Origin: an uncultured bacterium
GTDB taxonomy: Bacteria; Bacillota; Clostridia; Lachnospirales; Lachnospiraceae
Direction: 5' to 3'
Length of the DNA stretch: 64,000 nt
NCBI GenBank assembly: GCA_947574055.1
Contig: CANPIC010000005.1
Span: 22,133 to 86,132, forward strand
A program made the position numbers and the translations under genes. Below, piece by piece: positions 37,285 to 45,401 of this stretch; the stretch's first letter is position 1, and every line of letters begins with the position of its first letter. The notes beneath the pieces are model-generated. The model ran no database searches and had not been told where the DNA came from. It was given only the letters and a program-made list of their open reading frames with translations.

Positions 37285-38520
37285 TTATACGCTCCCAAGA
37301 GCCGCGTGTTCTCCTGCCAGATACCCCGTAGACCACGCAATCTGCAGGTTAAATCCGCCGGTCAGCGCATCCACATCCAGTACTTCCCCGGCAAAATACA
37401 GGCCGGGCATCTTCAAAGATTCCATCGTGGAAGGATTGACCTCCTTTACATGTACACCGCCTCTTGTGATCACTGCCTCTCCATAATCCCCGGTTCCCGA
37501 GACATGCATCCGCCAGTTTTTGATCAGAAAGCCAAACTGTCTTCTTTCCTCTTTGGTAATCTCATTGACCGGCTTCCCCGGTTCTATCCCCGACAGACGT
37601 ATCATCACCGGGATCAGCCTTGCCGGGAACAGGCCGTCCAGCACATTTTTAAACTGTTTGTTCTGGTGTTCGGAAAAATCCCGCAGCAACCGTTTATCAA
37701 GCTGCTGGGCCGTCAGTGCCGGCTTCAGATCCAGCTTCAGCACACAATCGTCCGCTTCCATATAGCTGCTGGCACTGAGTATCAGCGGCCCGCTCACCCC
37801 GTAATGGGTAAACAACATCTCCCCGAACCCTTTGTACAGCATTTTTTTCTCTCCTGCCGCATATAAAAATGCTTCCACATTTTTCAGGGACAGCCCCTGC
37901 AGACCCTGTATCCAGTCTTCCCGGATCGCCAGTGGCACAAGCGACGGTACTGTCTCTATAATCCGGTGCCCAGCTTTTTCCGCCATGGCATATCCGTCCC
38001 CGGTGGAACCGGTAGAAGGATAGGAGAGCCCTCCCGTTGCCACGATAACCGCGTCTCCACGAACCCGTTCTCCATTTTTCAGAATAACTCCTGCCACACG
38101 GCCATCCCGCTGCCAGATATCCGCCACTTCCGTATGCAGCCGCAGTACAACGCCGTCAGCCCGCATCTGCCGCTCCAATCCCCGGATGATATCTGACGAG
38201 TGATCCGATATGGGAAATACCCGGTTCCCCCGCTCGACTTTGAGGGGACAGCCCAGTTTCTCAAAAAAATCCCTTACCATATCATTGGAGAATCCATATA
38301 TGGCACTGTATAAAAACCTCGGATTGCGCACAATATGATCAAACAAATCCTGCGTATCGCAGGCATTGGTCAGATTACATCGTCCCTTTCCGGTAATAAA
38401 CAGCTTTTTCCCCGCTTTTTCATTTTTTTCCAGCACAAGCACCTGTGCCCCACACTGCGCCGCCCGACAGGCAGCCATCATACCTGCAGCCCCTGCGCCG
38501 ATTATAATTACGTTTCCCAT
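37285..38520 (-). CDS. BaiN/HI0933-family FAD-dependent oxidoreductase
   Basis: A 411-residue flavoprotein of the HI0933/YhiN group. FAD-binding GAGAAGMMAA (about 8-17), GKKLFITGKGRCNLTNA (about 38-54), VATGGLSYPSTGSTGDGY (about 155-172) and the C-terminal GLYFAGEVLDVDALTGGFNLQIAWSTG (about 376-402) are all present. BaiN in Clostridium scindens reduces bile-acid intermediates, but most chromosomal homologs have no known substrate, so I do not assign that role. It follows an RpiR regulator by 44 bases. Confidence 0.87.
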   Translation of the reverse strand: MGNVIIIGAGAAGMMAACRAAQCGAQVLVLEKNEKAGKKLFITGKGRCNLTNACDTQDLFDHIVRNPRFLYSAIYGFSNDMVRDFFEKLGCPLKVERGNRVFPISDHSSDIIRGLERQMRADGVVLRLHTEVADIWQRDGRVAGVILKNGERVRGDAVIVATGGLSYPSTGSTGDGYAMAEKAGHRIIETVPSLVPLAIREDWIQGLQGLSLKNVEAFLYAAGEKKMLYKGFGEMLFTHYGVSGPLILSASSYMEADDCVLKLDLKPALTAQQLDKRLLRDFSEHQNKQFKNVLDGLFPARLIPVMIRLSGIEPGKPVNEITKEERRQFGFLIKNWRMHVSGTGDYGEAVITRGGVHVKEVNPSTMESLKMPGLYFAGEVLDVDALTGGFNLQIAWSTGYLAGEHAALGSV

Positions 38521-38564
38521 CTTCCGTCACTTTCTCATATACAGGCTTTCCCCTGCGGCAAAAC

Positions 38565-39461
38565 TTATATCGGCTCGTCCCCGATAAAATTAATCTCGTC
38601 ATTCATATTGACCTGATACGTATTCCAGGCATCCTCCAGCAGCAAAAGCCCCTGTTTGACTTCCTCAGGCCGTTTCATACAAAGCGCCACCACCAGCGCA
38701 TTGATCAGGCTCAGGGGTGCCACCAGGGAATCCACGATGGATACCATATCACTCCTGGCCAGCAGATTGCAGGAAGAATACAGGTTCATGGGCGAATGAA
38801 TACTGTCTGTCACGGCGATCACCCGCGCATTTCTGTCATTGGCAAATTCCATTGTCTTTAAGGTACGCATGGAATAGCGCGGAAAACTGATCCCGATCAG
38901 CGCATCTTTTTCCCCAATCCGGATCATCTGTTCGAATATTTCACTGATACTCGTGGTGCGGATCTGACGCACATTGCCCCGTATCATATGCAGGTAAAAA
39001 CTCAGAAAATCCGCCAGCGGCTCACTGCTGCGGATACCGACCACATAGACTGTCTCTGCCTCCAGGATGATATCCACCGCCGTTTCAAAAGCCCCCGGGT
39101 CCACATGTTCGAGTGTATCCTGTATCTTTTCCATATCGGCTGTAAGGACAGCGCGCAAGATCTCGGACTGCGTGCTTGTGCCATACTTCACATGCATCTT
39201 CTGCACTGTGTTGAGCTTGTCCCGCACCCATGCCTCCAGTGCCTTCTGAAATTCCGGATACCCTTCATACCCCAGCCCCGCGGCAAACCGGACGACCGTG
39301 GACTCACTGATTCCCAGATGCTCCCCCAGCCGCGCCGCCGTCATAAACACTGCCTGATCATAGTGCTCCCTGATAAAATCCGCAATCTTTTTCCGGTTTT
39401 TACTCATGGAAGGATAAGATTCATGGATCCGTGTGATCACATCCGCTTCCCTTTGTCCCAT
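38565..39461 (-). CDS. MurR/RpiR-family transcriptional regulator
   Basis: A 298-residue regulator. The N-terminal winged HTH (about 1-80; TAARLGEHLGISESTVVRFAAGLGYEGYPEFQ) is followed by a SIS domain (about 125-260; TVYVVGIRSSEPLADFLSFYL and DALIGISFPRYSMRTL) that binds phosphosugars in this family. No sugar gene cluster adjoins; its ATG is 2 bases after the TetR stop, so TetR, RpiR and possibly the flavoprotein form one transcript. Confidence 0.9.
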   Translation of the reverse strand: MGQREADVITRIHESYPSMSKNRKKIADFIREHYDQAVFMTAARLGEHLGISESTVVRFAAGLGYEGYPEFQKALEAWVRDKLNTVQKMHVKYGTSTQSEILRAVLTADMEKIQDTLEHVDPGAFETAVDIILEAETVYVVGIRSSEPLADFLSFYLHMIRGNVRQIRTTSISEIFEQMIRIGEKDALIGISFPRYSMRTLKTMEFANDRNARVIAVTDSIHSPMNLYSSCNLLARSDMVSIVDSLVAPLSLINALVVALCMKRPEEVKQGLLLLEDAWNTYQVNMNDEINFIGDEPI

Positions 39462-39463
39462 AG

Positions 39464-40018
39464 TTACATCGCTTTCGTATATGACTGATAAATACTCTGC
39501 AGCAGCTCCCTTGTCTGCTCCTGCGTCAGGTCAAAATCGCCTGTCAGCGACATGCAGGCACAACCATGGATAAAAATCCATATTTTCATAAATAGTTCGC
39601 CGGGACTGCGCACGCCTGCCGCTTTTGCCCGGGATACCTCTCTGCCTACATTTCCTTTCGTCCCGCTGAGCAGTTCATACATCCCCTTCCCTCCGGGAAA
39701 ACCGGAGAGGAACAAAAGCCGGAAGACATGCTTTTCTTCCGCCGCGAAATGAATATATGCCATTCCCAGGTCAAGAAAAGGTGTCTCACTCTTCTTCGGA
39801 CTCCCTTCGCAAAACTCCTCAAAAAACTCTGCCGCTCTCTGATAGACGTCCTCGGTAAGCCGATCCATATTTTCATACAGCCGGAAGATGGGCTGTGTAG
39901 AGCAGCCTGTCTTTGCCGCAAGTTTCCTTGCCGTAACCTGTTCAAATCCCTCTTCCCGCAGCAGCGCAAAGGCATTGTCAAGGATCATACTTTTCGTAAC
40001 ACTCGCTTTTCTCGACAT
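39464..40018 (-). CDS. TetR-family transcriptional regulator
   Basis: A 184-residue repressor-type regulator. The HTH covers about 1-55 (ILDNAFALLREEGFEQVTARKLAAKTGCSTQPIFRLYENMDRL), followed by a helical ligand domain with a Trp/Cys-rich segment (KIWIFIHGCACMS). The start at 40018 has AAGGAG upstream; in-frame codons further up overlap the promoter. The palindrome at 40053-40066, next to its own -10, suggests autoregulation. Confidence 0.9.
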   Translation of the reverse strand: MSRKASVTKSMILDNAFALLREEGFEQVTARKLAAKTGCSTQPIFRLYENMDRLTEDVYQRAAEFFEEFCEGSPKKSETPFLDLGMAYIHFAAEEKHVFRLLFLSGFPGGKGMYELLSGTKGNVGREVSRAKAAGVRSPGELFMKIWIFIHGCACMSLTGDFDLTQEQTRELLQSIYQSYTKAM

Positions 40019-40052
40019 TTCCCTCTCCTTCCCCCATCTGTATCTATTTGTG

Positions 40053-40093
40053 ATAACATATGTTATTGTATGTCTTGTTATCCTATTTGTCAA
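40053..40093 (-). promoter_or_regulatory. TetR promoter with overlapping palindromic operator
   Basis: Minus strand TTGACA (40088-40093), 17 bases, TACAAT (40065-40070), a near-perfect sigma-A promoter. A perfect 14-bp palindrome ATAACATATGTTAT (40053-40066) overlaps the end of the -10 and the likely start of transcription, and a GATAACA half-site also occurs in the spacer (GGATAACAAG). This is a typical arrangement for a self-repressing TetR gene. Confidence 0.7.
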
Positions 40094-40111
40094 GAACTAT
40101 CTCCATTTAGC

Positions 40112-41485
40112 TCACGAAACTCTGATCTCCTGCCCAGGATAAATCCTGTCCGGATTGGCAAGTGAGAGAGATTTTACAAAAGTGCCAAAGCTATGGTAAG
40201 GCAGGCATCCCTTTCCGTAGTCAAGATAAATGCTCCACAGGCTCTCTCCCTCCTTCACGATATGAACATAGGGGATCTCATGAAAAGTCAGCCGCATGAC
40301 ATCCAGTGTGTGCAGGCAACGTTCTTTGTCCGCGGCCTCTTTCCGGATACGGGATGCCATATACCAGCCGCCTGCCCCTTCTTCCATCAGCGGGATAGCC
40401 AGTGTCAGTTCATAGGTATCCGTCGTCCCTGACCAGACCAGATAATCATACCAAAATCCCTCTTCCCTGTGGCAGGACCAGTCCGTCTCACGATCTGCCC
40501 CTGCCGGAAGCAAGAGATCAAAATCCGCACCCTTTTCCTCCACAAAAGCCCGCACCGTCTCCTCTTTGGAAAAATCCATCTCCGGCACCTGGCTGATCCA
40601 GACTTTTCCACCATCCGAAACCGGGTCCTCCAAAAGCCGCCAGTACCCACTCTCTGCCGACCAGATCCGGTACTCGGCAGGGCGCCATTCCGGATACCCC
40701 TGTGCCTGTATTACCTTCGTGATGTCAAGATGAGCGACCGCTACCGTTTCCCCATTCTCTGCCGTCGTCACCAGCACATAATCCAGTCCCCACCAGCTCG
40801 TGTCATCTTCTTCCCGGTCCGTTCTGCCGCCGCCTGTGAGAATGAGCCGATATTTCCGGCTCTCCGGCTCCAGTTCCGGATATCCCAGCAAAAAATCTTC
40901 CAGCGGCTTCTGAAAATATCCTTCGCGGATCAGTTTACGCGCCGTATCGATCCCATCATCAAATTCCGGACATTCCTCACCCTCCACATCATGCCATTGC
41001 TCTTTCCTCTCCTGCTCGCCTTCCGCATAGTACTCCGTGGAAAAGACAGGCACGCCAAACGCTCTCGTCCCTCCCTTCGGTACAGAAACCACGATATTAT
41101 TCAGTTCCATTGTGGACACTTCTTCACGCTCCCCACTGCCGTCCGGCTGTCTGAGCGATATGGTTTCCGTACGCGGTGAATCCTTCAAATTGCACTGCAC
41201 TCCGGTATACACCTGATTGTCGGCCAGTTCTGCTCCATCGTCCACGACCTGAAACGGAGCGAACACCACCCCTTCCTTTCGGGCCGGCGCCTTTGCCTCC
41301 ACCAGAATATCCAAATACACACTGCGGCTCTGACTGTGCCATTTCACCACAATAGCATCTTCATCCTGCAAAATACCGCTGTTTTTACCCGCAAACCCAT
41401 ATTCTGTGCTCCCTGCCAATACCATCAGCAACAAGCAAGCAATGACTGCCGTCCCCGCCGCCTTTCTCACCCTTTTCTCAGACAT
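40112..41485 (-). CDS. Secreted protein with C-terminal LysM-like domain
   Basis: A 457-residue exported protein. N-terminal signal sequence or anchor (about 8-30), a large acidic, Trp-rich extracytoplasmic region without a family I recognise, and a C-terminal LysM-type module (about 408-457: VHIVKEGESLWSIYLDYGKG ... LANPDRIYPGQEIRV) that would bind peptidoglycan. The central part contains MDFSKEETVRAFVEEKGADFDLLLP. It is probably a cell-wall-associated protein. It is the only gene between the TetR promoter and the decarboxylase terminator. Confidence 0.8.
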   Translation of the reverse strand: MSEKRVRKAAGTAVIACLLLMVLAGSTEYGFAGKNSGILQDEDAIVVKWHSQSRSVYLDILVEAKAPARKEGVVFAPFQVVDDGAELADNQVYTGVQCNLKDSPRTETISLRQPDGSGEREEVSTMELNNIVVSVPKGGTRAFGVPVFSTEYYAEGEQERKEQWHDVEGEECPEFDDGIDTARKLIREGYFQKPLEDFLLGYPELEPESRKYRLILTGGGRTDREEDDTSWWGLDYVLVTTAENGETVAVAHLDITKVIQAQGYPEWRPAEYRIWSAESGYWRLLEDPVSDGGKVWISQVPEMDFSKEETVRAFVEEKGADFDLLLPAGADRETDWSCHREEGFWYDYLVWSGTTDTYELTLAIPLMEEGAGGWYMASRIRKEAADKERCLHTLDVMRLTFHEIPYVHIVKEGESLWSIYLDYGKGCLPYHSFGTFVKSLSLANPDRIYPGQEIRVS

Positions 41486-41542
41486 CCTTTGTAACTCCCC
41501 TCTGCGCGATCTGTAACCATGATAGCATAGTTTCGGCCATAT

Positions 41543-41572
41543 AAAAAGAGCCCGCTAGCGGACTCTTTTTTT
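41543..41572. terminator. Terminator of the biotin/Na+ decarboxylase cluster
   Basis: GAG-C-CCGC / GCGG-A-CTC stem with TA turn, flanked by A5 and T7 runs, 20 bases after the last gene of the cluster. It can act in both directions. Confidence 0.8.
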
Positions 41573-41592
41573 CCTCTTATCATCCTCTGGTA

Positions 41593-43023
41593 TTATACGG
41601 GATAAGCCCCATTCTTACCATCTGCCTGGGCAGGATCAACTTTTTCCTGCTGTGCCTGACGATATTTAAAGAAGTCGGTGGCAACCTGAGGGAAGAGCGC
41701 ATAGGACAATACATCTTCATCCTGCTGTTTCCATTCTTTCATCTCAGATTCCAGCTTATCCATCTCGTTCTCAATCAGGTCAGCCGGACGGCATGTAATT
41801 CTCTTCTCACCCGGGATAACCTTATCAATCACTTCCTGATTCATCGGTTTTACAGTCTGGCCATATTCACCCCGGAGCACTGCCTTTGTCTCCTTGGTGG
41901 CCATCTTGTATCTCTCGCCCATCAATACATTAAAGACTGCCTGTGTACCAACGATCTGGGAAGACGGTGTAACAAGCGGCGGCTCGCCCAGATCCTTACG
42001 CACTTCAGGGATCTCACGCAGCACATCGTAATATTTGTCTTCCGCATTCTGCTCTTTGAGCTGGCTCACCATATTGGAAAGCATACCGCCCGGTACCTGA
42101 TACAGCAGTGTCTTGATATCCACACCCATCACCTTGGGATTGAGAAGGCCACTTGCCAGGCACTCGTCTCTGTAAGGACGGAAATAATCAGCGATTTCAG
42201 CCAAAGTATTCTGATCATACCCTGTATCATAGGGAGTTCCCTTAAAGGTCTCAACCATAACTTCTGTTGCCGGCTGGGATGTTCCCAGTGCGAAAGGAGA
42301 AATCGCACAGTCGATCACATCCACACCTGCTTCTACTGCTTTCAGATAGGTCATCGAAGCCACACCGGATGTATAGTGGGTATGAAGCTGGATCGGCAGC
42401 TTCGTTGCACTCTTCATGGCTGCAATCATCTCGGAAGCCTTATACGGTACGAGCAGACCTGCCATATCCTTGATACAGATGGAATCAGCTCCCATCTCCT
42501 CAATTTTCTTCGCCATATCGATCCAGTACTCCATCGTATAGGCATCGCCCAGTGTATAGGAAAGGGCAATCTGCGCATGGCCTCTGCCTTCTCTTGCCTT
42601 GATCTTATTAGTCGCATTAACCGCTTCCTGCAGGTTACGCAGATCGTTCAGACAGTCGAAGATACGGATGATATCGATACCATTGGCAATCGACTTTTCC
42701 ACAAAACTGTCCACCACATCATCCGCATACGGTCTGTATCCCAGAATATTCTGTCCACGGAACAGCATCTGCAGTTTTGTATTCTTGAAACCGTCTCTGA
42801 TCTTTCTCAGACGTTCCCACGGATCTTCCTTCAGGAAACGCAGGGAAGCGTCAAAAGTAGCACCGCCCCAGCACTCTACCGCATGATAGCCTACTTTATC
42901 CATCGTCTCAATGATCGGAAGCATCATATCGGTGGGCATTCTCGTCGCGATCAGCGACTGATGTGCGTCACGCAGAACGGTTTCCATTATTTTAATCGGT
43001 TTTTTTTCTTCCATAATATCCAT
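41593..43023 (-). CDS. oadA: Oxaloacetate decarboxylase alpha/pyruvate carboxyltransferase subunit without biotin domain
   Basis: A 476-residue carboxyltransferase of the PYC/OadA family that moves CO2 between oxaloacetate and biotin. The barrel starts ETVLRDAHQSLIATR (about 13-27), and has RIFDCLNDLRN (about 117), KDMAGLL, metal-binding QLHTHYTSG (about 208), and QVPGGMLSNM (about 318). The C-terminal biotin domain usual in OadA is absent; a separate carrier protein is encoded upstream. It is the last gene of the cluster, 17 bases after oadB. The start has AGGAGG only 3 bases before the first ATG; an ATG three codons later is an alternative. Confidence 0.92.
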   Translation of the reverse strand: MDIMEEKKPIKIMETVLRDAHQSLIATRMPTDMMLPIIETMDKVGYHAVECWGGATFDASLRFLKEDPWERLRKIRDGFKNTKLQMLFRGQNILGYRPYADDVVDSFVEKSIANGIDIIRIFDCLNDLRNLQEAVNATNKIKAREGRGHAQIALSYTLGDAYTMEYWIDMAKKIEEMGADSICIKDMAGLLVPYKASEMIAAMKSATKLPIQLHTHYTSGVASMTYLKAVEAGVDVIDCAISPFALGTSQPATEVMVETFKGTPYDTGYDQNTLAEIADYFRPYRDECLASGLLNPKVMGVDIKTLLYQVPGGMLSNMVSQLKEQNAEDKYYDVLREIPEVRKDLGEPPLVTPSSQIVGTQAVFNVLMGERYKMATKETKAVLRGEYGQTVKPMNQEVIDKVIPGEKRITCRPADLIENEMDKLESEMKEWKQQDEDVLSYALFPQVATDFFKYRQAQQEKVDPAQADGKNGAYPV

Positions 43024-43040
43024 TTTCCTCCTGTCCTTAT

Positions 43041-44192
43041 TTAAAATACTCCGAATACAGCCATAAATGTACCGGCTGCGACTGCAGTACCGATTACGCC
43101 GGCCACGTTAGGTCCCATCGCATGCATCAGCAGGAAATTGGTAGGATCTGCTTCCGCACCAACCTTCTGGGATACTCTGGCCGCCATGGGAACAGCGGAC
43201 ACACCTGCGGAACCGATCAGAGGATTTACCTTGCCGCCTGTCATTTTGCACATGATCTTTCCGAACAGTACACCTGCGGCAGTACCAAATGCAAATGCAA
43301 CCAGTCCCAGGATAACGATAAAAATCGTGTCCCAGTTCAGAAATGCTTCTGCGCTTGTGGTAGCACCTACGGAAGTACCCAGCAGGATAACCACGATGTA
43401 CATCAGTGCATTGGATGCGGTATCAGTAAGCTGCCTCACCACACCGGACTCTCTGAACAGGTTGCCAAGCATCAGCATACCAACCAGCGGAGCCGTGGTA
43501 GGAAGAATCATACATACCACGATGGTAACGATAATGGGAAACAGAATCTTCTCCAGCTTGGATACCGGGCGAAGCTGCCCCATCTTGATCTTTCTTTCTT
43601 TTTCCGTCGTCATCAGCTTCATGATCGGAGGCTGAATGATGGGAACCAGCGACATATAAGAATATGCGGCCACGGCTATCGGTCCCAGAAGTGCGGTCTG
43701 TCCCAGTTTACCCGCCAGGAAAATGGAGGTAGGGCCGTCAGCGCCGCCGATAATGGAGATCGCTGCTGCGGCCTTGTCATTAAAGCCCAGCGCGATTGCC
43801 CCGAAATATGCTGCAAAGATACCAAACTGCGCTGCCGCACCAAGCAGGAAACTCTTGGGGTTGGCAATCAGGGGACCGAAATCGGTCATGGCACCTACGC
43901 CCATAAAGATCAGGGACGGCAAAATCGCCCATTCGTCCAGGACATAGAAATAATACAGCAGACCGCCCACACCATTGGCGGAATCTGAAGCATGCATCAT
44001 AATGTCAGGGTAAATATTAACCAGCAGCATGCCGAATGCTATCGGCGTCAGAAGGAGCGGTTCAAACCCCTTGGCGATAGCGAGATAAAGGAATACACAA
44101 GCCACTACAATCATAACGTAGTTTCCAACAGTCAAGTTGAAAAATGCCGTCTGATGTACCAGATTGTCTAATGTTGTTGCGATATAAGACAT
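43041..44192 (-). CDS. oadB: Na+-translocating decarboxylase beta subunit
   Basis: Integral membrane subunit coupling decarboxylation of carboxybiotin to Na+ export, 383 residues with about nine helices. Signature segments include [36 protein letters not shown] (about 150-170), [23 protein letters not shown] helix and [19 protein letters not shown] (about 330-350). It would use carboxybiotin on the separate carrier protein, with either carboxyltransferase in the cluster as donor. Confidence 0.94.
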   Translation of the reverse strand: MSYIATTLDNLVHQTAFFNLTVGNYVMIVVACVFLYLAIAKGFEPLLLTPIAFGMLLVNIYPDIMMHASDSANGVGGLLYYFYVLDEWAILPSLIFMGVGAMTDFGPLIANPKSFLLGAAAQFGIFAAYFGAIALGFNDKAAAAISIIGGADGPTSIFLAGKLGQTALLGPIAVAAYSYMSLVPIIQPPIMKLMTTEKERKIKMGQLRPVSKLEKILFPIIVTIVVCMILPTTAPLVGMLMLGNLFRESGVVRQLTDTASNALMYIVVILLGTSVGATTSAEAFLNWDTIFIVILGLVAFAFGTAAGVLFGKIMCKMTGGKVNPLIGSAGVSAVPMAARVSQKVGAEADPTNFLLMHAMGPNVAGVIGTAVAAGTFMAVFGVF

Positions 44193-44234
44193 TTTATCGA
44201 CCTCCTGTTGTCGTTCTCACTTCGACAGTACTTA

Positions 44235-44606
44235 TTAGTTTAATGTTGCAAGTAAAGCGCCTGCTTCAACCGGGTCGCCCACTGCCACATCAATACTTGC
44301 CACCGTACCGTCCTTGGGAGCTACAACAGGGATTTCCATCTTCATGGCTTCCAGAATGACAACGGGATCACCCGCCTTCAGTGCCTGCCCCACACTTGCC
44401 TCCAGCTTGAATACTTTTCCTGCCGCACCTGCTTCCACTTTGATGCTGCCTGCTGCGCCTGCCGCCTTGGGTGCCGGAGCGGGTGCTGCTTTCGGAGCCG
44501 CCTTGGGTGCTGCTTTGGGAGCTGCTGCAGGTGCACCTGTGGATGCGCCTTCTTCTACTACAACGTCATATACGTTTCCGTTTACGGTTATGGTATAATT
44601 TTTCAT
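44235..44606 (-). CDS. Biotin carboxyl carrier protein of the decarboxylase
   Basis: A 123-residue carrier. An N-terminal strand region, a flexible Ala/Pro/Lys linker (about 26-50: repeated PKAAPKAA), then a biotinyl domain with the biotin-accepting Lys in EAMKMEIP (about 88-95). It resembles GcdC/MmdC and the 1.3S subunit of transcarboxylase. Its position between the gamma and beta genes supports shared use by both carboxyltransferases. Confidence 0.93.
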   Translation of the reverse strand: MKNYTITVNGNVYDVVVEEGASTGAPAAAPKAAPKAAPKAAPAPAPKAAGAAGSIKVEAGAAGKVFKLEASVGQALKAGDPVVILEAMKMEIPVVAPKDGTVASIDVAVGDPVEAGALLATLN

Positions 44607-44625
44607 TTCAATATCCTCCTGTTTA

Positions 44626-45381
44626 TTAAGCTCTCTGCCATTTATTCGTTCCTGCTCTCCGTATGCTTCTCACCACAAGTCCGTCCGTGGAGGAAGCGCC
44701 TTCGCTGGCAGCAATGGCCGCCGCGATCACGGCAACAAGTTCCAGATCATCCGTCAGATCTTCTTCCGGTTCTGCAACCGGTGCGGGGGTGCTCACCACC
44801 GCTTCTTTCACTGCTTGCTGAGGCTCATTTCCCTTTTTGGAGAAAGATGCCTGAATCTTGGGAATAAATACAAACGCCGAAATGATAAAGCTGATCAGTA
44901 TCAGTACGACAAATACGGTCCCCATACCGATAGCAGTATTCATCAGGGCTTTTACCATCAGTTCGCCAAAGCTGTATTTTACATTGGTCGTAACGGATGT
45001 CAGTGCCAGATCCTGATCAAGCAAAATCTCCACTTCCGCTTCTCTGAGCGTACCGCTGACCGTCACTTTGATCACCGTGGAATCTTCACCGATTTCCGCC
45101 ACACTGCCGATGATATTCTGGTAAGTGCCCATATCCGTCGCAGCGGATTTCCAGCTGTCAAATGCGGCAGTGATCACGGTATCCCCCGCAAACTGCGCTT
45201 CCATCCCGCCCTTTACTATGGCATCGACATCTTTCACCAGCTGCTCACCGTATGCCTCCGCCTCCGCTTCCGAAATCCCGGTAGAATCGTCGGAATTGGA
45301 AGTCCCGGCCGTCTCTGAACCACACGCCGTCAGGCAGAGCATACAGGCAATCATACCTAATATCGATACAATTTTTTTCAT
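44626..45381 (-). CDS. OadG-type gamma subunit fused to an N-terminal lipoprotein-like domain
   Basis: A 251-residue protein. It starts with a lipoprotein signal (IACMLCLTACGS, lipobox Cys about 19) and an about 110-residue extracytoplasmic domain (DAIVKGGMEAQFAGDTVI ... VTVSGTLREAEVEILLD). This is followed by an OadG-like membrane helix (about 145-168), an Ala/Pro linker and a C-terminal helix EEDLTDDLELVAVIAAAIAA (about 205-224) with the conserved VRSIRR ending. Normal OadG is about 80-130 residues and lacks the outside domain. It is a structural organiser of the pump in related systems; the added domain's role is unknown. Confidence 0.87.
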   Translation of the reverse strand: MKKIVSILGMIACMLCLTACGSETAGTSNSDDSTGISEAEAEAYGEQLVKDVDAIVKGGMEAQFAGDTVITAAFDSWKSAATDMGTYQNIIGSVAEIGEDSTVIKVTVSGTLREAEVEILLDQDLALTSVTTNVKYSFGELMVKALMNTAIGMGTVFVVLILISFIISAFVFIPKIQASFSKKGNEPQQAVKEAVVSTPAPVAEPEEDLTDDLELVAVIAAAIAASEGASSTDGLVVRSIRRAGTNKWQRA

Positions 45382-45401
45382 ATTAAGTATCACCCTTTCT
45401 T

